From Agrobacterium larrymoorei (GTDB lineage: Bacteria > Pseudomonadota > Alphaproteobacteria > Rhizobiales > Rhizobiaceae), in NCBI RefSeq assembly GCF_030819275.1, contig NZ_JAUTBL010000001.1, positions 1,270,501 to 1,334,500 on the forward strand: 64,000 nucleotides of DNA. Direction: 5' to 3'. The notes under the pieces are model-generated. The model made no database searches. It was given only the letters and a program-made list of their open reading frames with translations, and was not told where the DNA came from. Within the stretch, counting starts at the first letter, position 1, and every line of letters starts with the position of its first letter. Positions 53,084-62,007 of this stretch are shown piece after piece. A program made the position numbers and the translations under genes.

Positions 53084-53171
53084 GATGACCTCGGTTGTGC
53101 TGCGCTAAAGTGCGCTTGATCTTTGGTTTCGGGACGCTCTTTTGAACGTCCCTTTTGCTTTGCGCTGTGTC

Positions 53172-54798
53172 TCAGGCGCTGATGGCGACGGGTGTCGCAA
53201 GCAGGTCGCGCAGGCGCTTCTTGTCGATCTTTCCGACGGCAGTCAGCGGCATGGCGTCAATGAAGCGCACGCGGTCCGGTAGCTTGTAATCTGCGACGCC
53301 GAGACCAGCGAGATGCTGGCGGATGGCCGGCGCCTTAAGAGCGGGATTGCGCGAAACGACGAAGACGCAACTCTTCTCGCCGAGAAGTTCGTCCTGCATC
53401 GCCACAAGGGCCGCATGGGTGACATCCGGGTGCCGAAGAATGAGGTTTTCAACCTCTTCCGAAGCGACCTTTTCGCCGCCGCGGTTGATCTGGTCCTTTA
53501 CCCGGCCCACGACCCGGAGATAACCTTCGGGGCGTGCGCTGCACGACATCGCCGGAATAATAGAAGCCATCCCTGTCAAAGACCCTGTCATTGTGTTCAG
53601 GTGCGCGGTAATAGCCGCGAAACGTATAGGGGCCGCGGGTCGCCAGCATGCCGCCCTCGCCCTCGGGCAGGTCATTGCCGTCTTCGTCAACGATGCGGAT
53701 TTCGTCATCGGGGCTGATCGGCCTGCCTTGCGTGGTGAAGACGAGATGCTCGGGGTCACCAGCGCGGGTGTAATTCACCAGACCTTCCGCCATGCCGAAC
53801 ACCTGCTGAAGATTGCAGCCCAGCACCTCCGGCACCTGACGAGCAAGCGCCTCGGCGAAGCTTGCGCCGCCGACCTGTAAGAGCTTCAGAGATTTCAGCC
53901 GTCCAACATGGGCGGGAGCGGCCTGAAGCCATAGCGCGACTGCAGGCGGCACCAGCGGCACGATGTCGATACTGTGCTTTTCGATTAGATCGAAGCAGGC
54001 CAGGGGCTCCGGGTTTGCGGCGAGAACGACGGTGCCGCCTGCGTGAAAGACGCCGAGCGCACCGGGCGAACTCATCGGATAATTATGCGCGACCGGAATG
54101 GCGCAGAGGAAGCGGGTCTGCGGTGATAACTTGCAAATCTCGGCACTGGCACGGATGCTGTAATCATAGTCGTTATGCGTGCGCGGAATGAGCTTCGGCG
54201 TTCCCGTGCTGCCGCCGGAAAGCTGGAACAGCGCCACCTCGTCGGCTGCCGAAGGTGCGAAAGCGGGCGGATTGTCCGGCGGCTCGGCCATCATCCGTTC
54301 CAGGCTTCGCTCAGGATCGGTCTTCCCAAGCAGCAGGGTGAGGGCAAGCCGAGGGGAGGCGAGTTTTAGAGCATCCAGAAACGCGTCGTCGGTGAAAAGC
54401 TCGTGTGCGCGGGAGGCAATCACCAGTTTTGGCGCGATCTGTTCGGCATAGGCGGTCATTTCCAGCCGGCGATGGCTGAAGATTGCATTGACGGGAGCGG
54501 CGCCGATTTTCATCAGCGCGAAAAAGACGATGTAGAACTCGGCGACATTGGGCAATTGCACCAGCGCGGTGTCGCCCCTGCCGATGCCGGCCACGGAAAG
54601 ATGACCGGCGAGGTTCGAGGATTGCCGATCCAGATCGGCATAGGTGAAGCGGCGATCGCCGCAGATCAGTGCGGTGCTATAGGGATGACGCGCCGCCTGT
54701 TCAGTCAGAATGGCGCTCAGCGGCCGGTCGATCCAGTAGCCGCGTTCGCGGTATCGGCGAACGAAAGAATCGGGCCAGCGTTGGAATTCGATTGTCAT
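53172..54798 (-). pseudogene. entE: 2,3-dihydroxybenzoate-AMP ligase, interrupted by a one-base frameshift
   Basis: Two overlapping frames together cover one EntE. The first (ATG 54798) has RWPDSFVRRYRERGYWIDRP, FQLSGGSTGTPKLIPRTHND (P-loop), CAIPVAHNYPMSSPGALGVF and [11 protein letters not shown]. The second resumes with [40 protein letters not shown] and the catalytic-lysine segment [16 protein letters not shown]. The shift lies in a four-G run at 53529-53532 (plus strand), where three would keep one 541-residue protein. EntE activates DHB and loads the EntB carrier. If the extra base is real, this locus lacks a working DHB ligase. It follows entC by 19 bases. Confidence 0.88.
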
Positions 54799-54817
54799 GA
54801 TATGTCCCTGGGAAAAA

Positions 54818-55993
54818 TCAGGCAGAAAGACCGCACGCGTTCAGCATGGTCTTGAGCTTCGTCTGTACCTCGGCCCATTCGGCATCGGGCTGCGAGGCCT
54901 CGACGATGCCGGCGCCTGCGAAGAGCCGCACGGTTTGCCGCTGCACGGTGCCGCAGCGGATCGTCACCACCCATTCGCCATTGCCCTGTGCATCCGTCCA
55001 ACCGACCATGCCGGTGAACAGGCCGCGCTCGAAGGGCTCGACAAAGCGGATCAGGCGACGGGCGCGCTCGGTTGGGAAACCGCACACCGCTGGCGTCGGG
55101 TGCAGCAGGCACGCCAGTTGCAGCGCATTGGTGTCGGGATCTGCGAGACGGCCTTCGATGCGGGTGGAAAGATGCCACAGTGCCGCCGTGCTGATGAGCG
55201 ACGGCTTTTCGGGCACATCGAGTTCGGCGCAGACCGGTGAGAGCAGAGAACGGATGTCCTCGATAACCAGGCTGTGCTCGTAGTGGTCCTTTTCGGAGAC
55301 CAAGAGCCGATCCGCATTCGCCTTGTCCGCCGTCGGATCAACCATGCGCTTTGCCGATCCCGCCAGCGGGTTGGAGGTGATCTTGTCGCCCTGCTTGCGA
55401 ATGAGCAGTTCCGGGCTGACGCCGATCAGATCGCCGCCATCGGGCAGCGGAATGCGGAACTGGTAGCCTTCGCGGTTCTGCTTGGCGAGGTTCGCCAGCA
55501 GTCCCTCGACATTCACCTCGGATGCGAAGGTCAGTTCGCGCATGACGGAGAGTACCGCCTTGCGCACATCGGAATGGCGGAAGTTGACGATAGCGTGTTC
55601 GACCGCGCGCTTGAAACCGCTCTCGTCCGGCAGGCTGCTCTGGCCCACAAGCGCTGGCATACCTGAATCGGTAACAGTCTTCACTGCCGCCCCGAAATTC
55701 CACTCATAGTTGTGAGGCACATAAAGGCATGACGCCTCACCGACATCGAATGGGATTGCGCCGATGGCGATCGGGTTCTCCTGTCCAGCTTTGCGCGCAC
55801 GCTCGAAAGCCCTGGTCAACGTCTCTTGCAGCGGGCTCTGCGCGCTCTCGCCGTCGCGTGCAGGAATGGAGATTCTTTCACGGACACCCTTGGCGCGTAA
55901 TTGGCCGCTGCCCGAGGTAAATAGAAATTCTTTCGTAAAATCAGAGACGTCGTCGGAATCGACATCATTCGTCCTGAGCGCTCCCGTTTTCAT
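54818..55993 (-). CDS. entC: isochorismate synthase
   Basis: A 391-residue chorismate-utilising enzyme. Family landmarks are NPLAGSAKRMVDPTADKANA, LLVSEKDHYEHSLVIEDIRS, LHPTPAVCGFPTERARRLIR, FTGMVGWTDAQGNGEWVVTI and GAGIVEASQPDAEWAEVQTK. It converts chorismate to isochorismate with Mg, the first step to DHB. The HPTPAVCG and later Glu-rich segments are intact. TAGGAGGC lies six bases before the ATG. It is the first gene of the leftward operon and is divergent from the NRPS gene. Confidence 0.93.
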   Translation of the reverse strand: MKTGALRTNDVDSDDVSDFTKEFLFTSGSGQLRAKGVRERISIPARDGESAQSPLQETLTRAFERARKAGQENPIAIGAIPFDVGEASCLYVPHNYEWNFGAAVKTVTDSGMPALVGQSSLPDESGFKRAVEHAIVNFRHSDVRKAVLSVMRELTFASEVNVEGLLANLAKQNREGYQFRIPLPDGGDLIGVSPELLIRKQGDKITSNPLAGSAKRMVDPTADKANADRLLVSEKDHYEHSLVIEDIRSLLSPVCAELDVPEKPSLISTAALWHLSTRIEGRLADPDTNALQLACLLHPTPAVCGFPTERARRLIRFVEPFERGLFTGMVGWTDAQGNGEWVVTIRCGTVQRQTVRLFAGAGIVEASQPDAEWAEVQTKLKTMLNACGLSA

Positions 55994-56012
55994 GGGGTGC
56001 CTCCTATGTGGT

Positions 56013-56060
56013 GGTTGACGATGGCTTATACTTGAGTATGTTGATCATGTTTTGTCAACC
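56013..56060. promoter_or_regulatory. divergent entC / NRPS promoter region
   Basis: GGTTGAC (56013-56019) and GTCAACC (56054-56060) form a wide inverted repeat. Each arm contains a TTGAC that can serve as a -35 element, one reading toward the NRPS gene (TTGACG 56015) and one toward entC (TTGACA on the minus strand at 56058-56053). ATACT-TG-AGTAT lies between. No certain Fur, RirA or Irr site could be assigned, although iron control is expected of such genes. Confidence 0.5.
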
Positions 56061-56073
56061 GGTACAAATTCAC

Positions 56074-59000
56074 ATGCAAGATTTAACGCCGATGCAAGCG
56101 GCCTATTGGGTCGGTCGCGAAGTGGGCGGACCACTCGGAAAAGTTACACCGCATCTTTACCTCGAATTTGAGGGACAGACGCTGGACACGGAAAAACTGG
56201 CCGTGGCAGTCGATAGGCTTTGCCAGCGTCACCCCATGCTCAGTCTCAGGATTGATGCGGAGGGACGCCAGTCCACCGATCCCTTTACCCGCTCGCTTCG
56301 CCTCGATGTGGAGGACATGACCGCGCTCGATTCGCAGGCGCTGATGCGCCGGCTCGAAGCAAAGCGTGAGCAATGGGGCCACCGTCGTGCCGATCTTCGC
56401 GTGGCGGCGCCAGCGGCAATCTCGCTCAGCCTGTTGCCGGAGGGACGTTGCCGCTTGCATGTCGACACGGATATGCTTGCCATCGATCCCGCTAGCACGC
56501 GCATCGTTATGGAGGACCTCGCCCGGTTCTACGAGATGGCGGACGAGGAATTTTCCGGAGAGGCACCTGTGTCCTTCTTCGACTGGGCCGGGCGTCTGGC
56601 ATCCGATCGTGCTTTAAGGGAGCGACAACACAGGGATCGCCTGTGGTGGCGGCAAAGGCTTATCGGTATGCCCGATGCACCTCCGCTGCCGTTTCTGCCC
56701 GACGATCCGTCACGCTCAGTCCGTACAGATCGGCTCTCTGCAATGCTTTCAGCCGCCGAACTGCGCAAGCTGGAACAGGCCGCACGGCGGTGCTCGGTGA
56801 CCACATCGACACTTTTGCTCGGCGTTTTCGCGATCACCTTGTCGCAAGCGACGCGGGCGAACAATTTCCGTCTATCCGTGCCGTCCTTCTGGCGTGAGCC
56901 GCTGGTGGAAGGCGTCGACGATATCGTCGGTGAGTTTTCCAACGTGCTGATGCTGAGCGTGGATATCCACCCTGAAGACCGGATCGAAACGCTCCTTTGC
57001 CGGCTGTTCGAACAAATGGCCGAACTGCTGGCCCATCAATCCTATCCGGGCGTCAGCGTTATGCGCGATCTTTCCCGCCAGCGCGGCAGCATGCAAAACT
57101 CGCCGGTGGTCTTTACCGCCGGGGTCGATCTGCCTGGAGGCGATCTTTTTTCTGAGCGTGTTCGACAGCTCTTCGGTCCGATGATCCACACCGTTTCGCA
57201 AGGGCCGGGCGTGGCGCTGGATGCACAGGCGACAGCGGTGGATGGTGGGTTGCTGATCAACTGGGATGTGCGGCTCGATGCGCTGCCGGAACATTGGCTG
57301 GCATCGCTCTTCGAAACCTATACGGGCCTTTTGCGTCGGCTGGCAGAGAAGCCGGATCTCGTCTGCGAGAGCGTCCAGCGCTTGCATGGCGCACAGCCGG
57401 AAACAGTATCGAATCCAGAAAGTAAACGCATGGAACGCCCTCTCGAACCGCTGCAACAGGCCTATCTGCTCGGTCGTGGCACGCATTTGCCGCTCTCCGG
57501 CGTGGCGATGCAGGAGTTCCGTGAATATCGCGGCCGCATCAGTCCTTCCCTCCTGCAAGCTCGTCTCGCCGAGATGGTAGGACGCCATGAAAGCCTGCGA
57601 ACGCGCATCGATGAGCGGCGTCTGGTGCAGACGGTTCACGATGAAACACAGGTCAATCTCGCTGTGGTCGATCTCTCAGGCCTTGCTCCTGCCAATGCAG
57701 AAGAGCGTCTGGACGCGGCGAGGGAGGAATTCTCCCACGCGCATTTCGACCTTTCTTTCTCCCCATGGCAGGTTACGGTTTTTCTCCTGCCGGATAGCGG
57801 CGCGAACGCCGATACTATCGTCGTATTCTTGCGTTTCGATGCGCTGATACTCGATGGTCGCGCCATTGCCAGTCTCGCGGCAGAGCTTTTCGATGGCGTT
57901 GTGCCCCTCGAAACCCCCGTCGTCGCCGGACCGTCGAAGCAGGATTTGGCGGCGCTGCGTCCGAAAGATGCGGCCTATTGGGCGGAGAAGCTGAAACAGG
58001 CCCAGGTGCCATCGCAACTTCCGTGGAAAGCGCCCCTCGAAACCATATCCACTTCCCGCTACAGACGCCGAAGTTTAACGGTTGAGAAACAGCGTTTTTC
58101 CGCATTCTCGCGGATCGGCGCAAAGCAACGGCTGTTCAAGAATTCGGCCCTGATGGCCGTCGTTCTCGATGTGCTCTCGCTCTGGCTAAACGAGGGCGCT
58201 CTGGTCGTCGGGGTTCCCGTCGCGCCGCAGGTGGAGGGCGCGTTCGCCAACCGGTCGAGCTTCATCGCCGTCCAATGGGATGCCAGTAAGGGCGAATTTG
58301 CGCAGCGCGCATCCGAATTGCAGGTGGATGTGCTGGAAGGGCTGGATCACCTTGCCTTTTCCGGTGTCGATCTCAACCGCGTGTTGCTCAACGCCAATCC
58401 CGGAGGGCTTGCCTTGCCCATCGTCATCACCAACGGGCTGAGCTGGCCGGCGCTGTCGCCGCAATCGACCATGCGTTGGACGGATGGGCTGACTCAGACG
58501 CCGCAGGTGGCGATGGATGTTCGCTTCTCGCACAACCCCCATGGCGATCTCGTACTCGATATCGATTATGCCGAAGAGGCCATCGATGCCGGCATGGTGT
58601 CCGACATCCTCGCCGCCATCGATCGCGCTATGGCCCGGATTACGGAAAGCGGTGATTTCTCAGTCAACGCACGGGACGTTGTCGATCTGGCCCATTACCG
58701 GTTGAACGGCGACGAAAGGACTGTCGTCTGCCCGCCGTTTTTAGAGCGGATCGCCGGACATCTGTTTGATGGAGATCCGGATCGACCGGCGCTCATCAGC
58801 GGCAAACGCCATATCCCCTATGGTGAACTCGGCGATATGGTGGCGGGTGCCATGGCTGGCCTGAAAGCACGCAACATCGGCCGTGGCGATGTCGTGGCAA
58901 TCTGCCTGCCGCGGAGTGTCGAGCATACGGCGATCACGCTGGCCGCTGCGCTGACGGGCGCCATCTGGGTTCCGATCGATGCCGCTTCGCCGGAAGATCG

Positions 59001-60516
59001 CCTGCGTTACCTTTTAACCAATTGCCGTCCCGCCATCATCATCTCCAGCACTGTGCCGCAGGGTTTCGCAAGCGTCGATCCCGCAGATATTTTCTCCGCT
59101 TCCGCGGGTACCCATGCGTCTATGGAGGATGTGGCTGCGCTGTCGCGCAGCGAGGAGCCAGCCTATTATCTTTATACCTCTGGCACCACGGGCAAACCGA
59201 AATGTGTCGTGCTCTCCAATCGAGCGACAGCCAATGTCATCGGCAGCACGCTTGACGAATGGGCGGCGACGGAAAAGGACGTGTTCATCTCGGTCACTCC
59301 GCTGCACCATGATATGTCAGTCTTCGATGTGTTCGGCGCGCTGGCCGCCGGCGCGACGCTGGTTCTGCCGGAGCCGGGCGAGGAAAAGGATGCCGTTCGC
59401 TGGAACGAACTGGTGGCGGAACATAAGGTGACGCTCTGGTGCTCGGTGCCCGCCATCCTCGAAATGCTGCTCTCCTGCCGCCGGGGCGATCAACTCGCCT
59501 CGCTGAGGCTCGTCGCCCAGGGAGGAGATTACATCAAGCCGGTAATCATCGACGAACTACGCCGCATGAATCCCGCGATGCGGCTGGTTTCACTTGGCGG
59601 CCCGACGGAGACGACGATCTGGAGCATCTGGCACGAGATTGCCACTGAGGATGTCGCGGCCATACCCTATGGCCATCCGCTGCCGGGCAATCGCTATTTT
59701 ATCCTGAATGATCGCGGCGATCATTGCCCGGTCGGCGTCGTCGGGCGCATCCATACGGTCGGCGTCAACGTCGCGCTCGGCTATCTGGAAGAGGGCGCCA
59801 TCACTCAGACCGATTTCGTCACCATCAAGGATGATCACGGCCATTCCATCCGCGCCTTCCGCACCGGGGACCGGGGCCGCTATAGGCCAGATGGCAAGAT
59901 CATGTTTGCTAGCCGAGTGAATGGTTACGTCAAGGTACGTGGCGTTCGTGTGTCGATGCCGGATGTGGAGAACGAATTGATCCGCCATCCCGCCATCCAG
60001 CGGGTGCTGGTGGTGGATCATGGTGTGGAGCAGAAGGGCGAGGCGGCCATCGGGGTGCTTTACGTCACGGCACCCGGCCTCGAACTCTCCAGCGCGGATC
60101 TGCGCAGTTTCGCCCGCAGCCATTTGCCGGAGTCGCACGTGCCGGGCCGGTTCCTCAAGGTCGAAGACCTGCCGCTCTCGGCCAATGGCAAGCCGGATCG
60201 CCGCCGCGCCCGTGAGCTGTTGATGACAGCGGGGCTCGGCGCGGAGCCGGTGACGAAGATCGCAGCACCCCGCCCTGCCGCAAATGATCGAGGCGACAGG
60301 CGGATACTCGATATCTATCTTGGCGTACTCGGCAAGAAACCGGTGAATGTGGATGCCAATAGCGACCTCATCGCGCTTGGTCTTCTGCCCTCCCATCTCA
60401 AAACCGTCTCGGCGGAAATCCGCACGGCCTTCGGCGTGGAGCTGACCGCGCAGCAGCTCTTGCGGTGCCGCAATGCCAGTCAGGTTGCATCGCTGCTGGC
60501 TGCGAAGGCGGCGTAA
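56074..60516 (+). CDS. siderophore NRPS, Cy-Cy-A-T architecture
   Basis: About 1480 residues. Two condensation/cyclisation domains (about 3-430 and 455-860) start LTPMQAAYWVGREVGG and LEPLQQAYLLGRGTHL. Each has DxxxxD instead of HHxxxDG (DMLAID at about 133, DALILD at about 589), the mark of cyclisation domains. The adenylation domain (about 890-1390) has LYTSGTTGKPKCVVLSN, LHHDMSVFDVFGALAAGATL, SLGGPTETTIWS, TGDRGRYRPDGKI and SANGKPDRR. A C-terminal carrier-like domain (about 1405-1478) reads LIALGLLPSHLKTV, with Pro in place of the phosphopantetheine Ser. Expected role: DHB plus threonine to an oxazoline, as in VibF. The start is uncertain; ATG 56038 is also in frame, and neither has a good ribosome site. 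Confidence 0.88.
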   Translation: MQDLTPMQAAYWVGREVGGPLGKVTPHLYLEFEGQTLDTEKLAVAVDRLCQRHPMLSLRIDAEGRQSTDPFTRSLRLDVEDMTALDSQALMRRLEAKREQWGHRRADLRVAAPAAISLSLLPEGRCRLHVDTDMLAIDPASTRIVMEDLARFYEMADEEFSGEAPVSFFDWAGRLASDRALRERQHRDRLWWRQRLIGMPDAPPLPFLPDDPSRSVRTDRLSAMLSAAELRKLEQAARRCSVTTSTLLLGVFAITLSQATRANNFRLSVPSFWREPLVEGVDDIVGEFSNVLMLSVDIHPEDRIETLLCRLFEQMAELLAHQSYPGVSVMRDLSRQRGSMQNSPVVFTAGVDLPGGDLFSERVRQLFGPMIHTVSQGPGVALDAQATAVDGGLLINWDVRLDALPEHWLASLFETYTGLLRRLAEKPDLVCESVQRLHGAQPETVSNPESKRMERPLEPLQQAYLLGRGTHLPLSGVAMQEFREYRGRISPSLLQARLAEMVGRHESLRTRIDERRLVQTVHDETQVNLAVVDLSGLAPANAEERLDAAREEFSHAHFDLSFSPWQVTVFLLPDSGANADTIVVFLRFDALILDGRAIASLAAELFDGVVPLETPVVAGPSKQDLAALRPKDAAYWAEKLKQAQVPSQLPWKAPLETISTSRYRRRSLTVEKQRFSAFSRIGAKQRLFKNSALMAVVLDVLSLWLNEGALVVGVPVAPQVEGAFANRSSFIAVQWDASKGEFAQRASELQVDVLEGLDHLAFSGVDLNRVLLNANPGGLALPIVITNGLSWPALSPQSTMRWTDGLTQTPQVAMDVRFSHNPHGDLVLDIDYAEEAIDAGMVSDILAAIDRAMARITESGDFSVNARDVVDLAHYRLNGDERTVVCPPFLERIAGHLFDGDPDRPALISGKRHIPYGELGDMVAGAMAGLKARNIGRGDVVAICLPRSVEHTAITLAAALTGAIWVPIDAASPEDRLRYLLTNCRPAIIISSTVPQGFASVDPADIFSASAGTHASMEDVAALSRSEEPAYYLYTSGTTGKPKCVVLSNRATANVIGSTLDEWAATEKDVFISVTPLHHDMSVFDVFGALAAGATLVLPEPGEEKDAVRWNELVAEHKVTLWCSVPAILEMLLSCRRGDQLASLRLVAQGGDYIKPVIIDELRRMNPAMRLVSLGGPTETTIWSIWHEIATEDVAAIPYGHPLPGNRYFILNDRGDHCPVGVVGRIHTVGVNVALGYLEEGAITQTDFVTIKDDHGHSIRAFRTGDRGRYRPDGKIMFASRVNGYVKVRGVRVSMPDVENELIRHPAIQRVLVVDHGVEQKGEAAIGVLYVTAPGLELSSADLRSFARSHLPESHVPGRFLKVEDLPLSANGKPDRRRARELLMTAGLGAEPVTKIAAPRPAANDRGDRRILDIYLGVLGKKPVNVDANSDLIALGLLPSHLKTVSAEIRTAFGVELTAQQLLRCRNASQVASLLAAKAA

Positions 60517-60568
60517 GCCAAATCCGGTCGGCCAGGCCCGATCACAGGAACAGTGCAAGGAAAGAAAA

Positions 60569-61918
60569 ATGGCGCAAATGAATACCGCCGATGGCTGGCT
60601 TCCGCTGACCCAGCCCCAACTCGATTTCTGGGAAGAGTTTTCCTTCCATCCCGACGAGCCGGTCTCCACCGTCGCTCATTACATCGATCTTTCCGGTGCC
60701 GTGAACGAAACTGCGCTCATTGCGGCGATCACGCGCACCGTGCGCGAATCCGACGTTCTGTCGATCCGCTTTCGCCTCGGCGAGGATGGCGAGACGCCGC
60801 AGCAATGCTGCGATCCCGCTCATGCGCCGCAGGTGATGCTTGTCGATCTTTCCGCCGAGCCCTCACCCTTCGATGAAGCGCTGCGCCGAATGAACGCCGA
60901 CGTGGAAGCCAGACTCGATCTTCGCGCCGACCGGCTCTCCGCCCAGGTGCTCTACCGCATCGCGGATGATCGCTATCTCTGGTACATCCGCGCCCATCAT
61001 ATCGTTGTGGATGGATATGGTCTGACACTGGTCGAGCAGCGCTGCGGCCAGCTTTACGGGCATTATTGCGGTACCGGCGAGCCGGGGCCGGACTTCCATT
61101 CCTTCGCCAGCTTCCTCGCTGAAGAGGAGTCCTACAGAAACAGCCGCCGTTTCGAGAAGGACCGCGATTTCTGGACTGCCTATCTTTCCGGCTCCGCCGA
61201 TCTACCGGTTCTCGACAAGGATTGCGAGGACTATGGTGGCGGTGACCTACATGGGGATGCTGCCCTGCCGGCGGGCTTCAGTGCGCGACTGCAGCAGATG
61301 GCCGTCCGGCTGGAGATCGGCTGGCCGGATCTTCTTGTTCTGCTCTGTGGCCTTTATCTTCACCGCGTTCTCCCACGCCCGGATCGGGAGGTGTTGACTG
61401 TCTGGCTGCCATTCATGAGCCGCTGGGGCAGTGTGGGGGCGCATATGCCGGCCATGCTGGTCAACATTCTGCCTTTCCATCTTGCCATTGCGCGGGGGGA
61501 GAGTGTCGGCGCCTTTCTGGCGCGCAATGCAGCCGATCTTCGTCGGCAGCGCCTGCATGGCCGCTACCGCATCGAACAGATCGCCGCCGACCGGCAAATT
61601 CCGAAGGGCCGGCGGTTTTTCTTTTCGCCGCTCATCAATGTGCTGCCGTTCAGCGCGCCGGTCTTTGCCGGGCTCGATGTCACGCGGCATATTCTTGCCA
61701 ATGGCCCGGGCGACGGCTTCAATCTCACCTTCCGCGGCGAGGATGACGGGAGCGACCTGAACCTTCACATCGATGCTGACTCTGCTTTGACAGAGGCAGA
61801 CGATTTCGCCCGCTATTGCGAGGAACTGCCACAGTTTATCGACGCCATGCTGCGCGAAGAAGCTATGATCCTTGCCGCGCAGGAAGCGTCCTCGACCGCC
61901 CGGCAAGCGGTCCGGTAA
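60569..61918 (+). CDS. stand-alone condensation domain (VibH-like)
   Basis: A 449-residue single condensation domain. It begins LPLTQPQLDFWEEFSFHPDE, has the catalytic HHIVVDGYG (HHxxxDG, about residues 145-151), and later LTVWLPFMSRWGSVGAHMPA and RRFFFSPLINVLPF. No A or T domain is attached. Vibrio VibH, a free C domain, joins DHB from the aryl carrier to a polyamine; the same reaction with spermidine or a similar amine is the natural inference. ATG 60569 follows AAGGAAAG; the stop of the NRPS lies 53 bases upstream, so the two are one transcript. Confidence 0.87.
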   Translation: MAQMNTADGWLPLTQPQLDFWEEFSFHPDEPVSTVAHYIDLSGAVNETALIAAITRTVRESDVLSIRFRLGEDGETPQQCCDPAHAPQVMLVDLSAEPSPFDEALRRMNADVEARLDLRADRLSAQVLYRIADDRYLWYIRAHHIVVDGYGLTLVEQRCGQLYGHYCGTGEPGPDFHSFASFLAEEESYRNSRRFEKDRDFWTAYLSGSADLPVLDKDCEDYGGGDLHGDAALPAGFSARLQQMAVRLEIGWPDLLVLLCGLYLHRVLPRPDREVLTVWLPFMSRWGSVGAHMPAMLVNILPFHLAIARGESVGAFLARNAADLRRQRLHGRYRIEQIAADRQIPKGRRFFFSPLINVLPFSAPVFAGLDVTRHILANGPGDGFNLTFRGEDDGSDLNLHIDADSALTEADDFARYCEELPQFIDAMLREEAMILAAQEASSTARQAVR

Positions 61919-61958
61919 AATCGACACGAGGCCAGCTTCGAAGCTTCGCTGATCAACG

Positions 61959-61991
61959 AAACCCGGCTTCACATGATCAAGCCGGGTTTTT
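61959..61991. terminator. bidirectional terminator between convergent NRPS genes
   Basis: AAACCCGGCTT (61959-61969) and AAGCCGGGTTT (61979-61989) form an 11-bp perfect stem with a 9-base loop, followed by T's on the plus strand and preceded by A's that give U's on the minus transcript. It separates the free C-domain gene from the leftward C-T-C NRPS gene. Confidence 0.85.
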
Positions 61992-62007
61992 CATAATGCC
62001 GATCGTT

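Noticed and set aside
53131..53152. Hairpin GGGACG/CGTCCC between entE and entB considered as a terminator
   Set aside because: The T-run lies on the wrong side for leftward transcription, and entB must be expressed with entE; treated as an intercistronic hairpin only.
56041..56058. TTGA-N10-TCAA considered as a RirA-type iron-responsive site
   Set aside because: The spacing differs from the usual TGA-N9-TCA and such short arms occur by chance; not claimed.
59590..60669. 359-codon open frame on the minus strand
   Set aside because: It is a shadow of the adenylation and carrier domains of the plus-strand NRPS.
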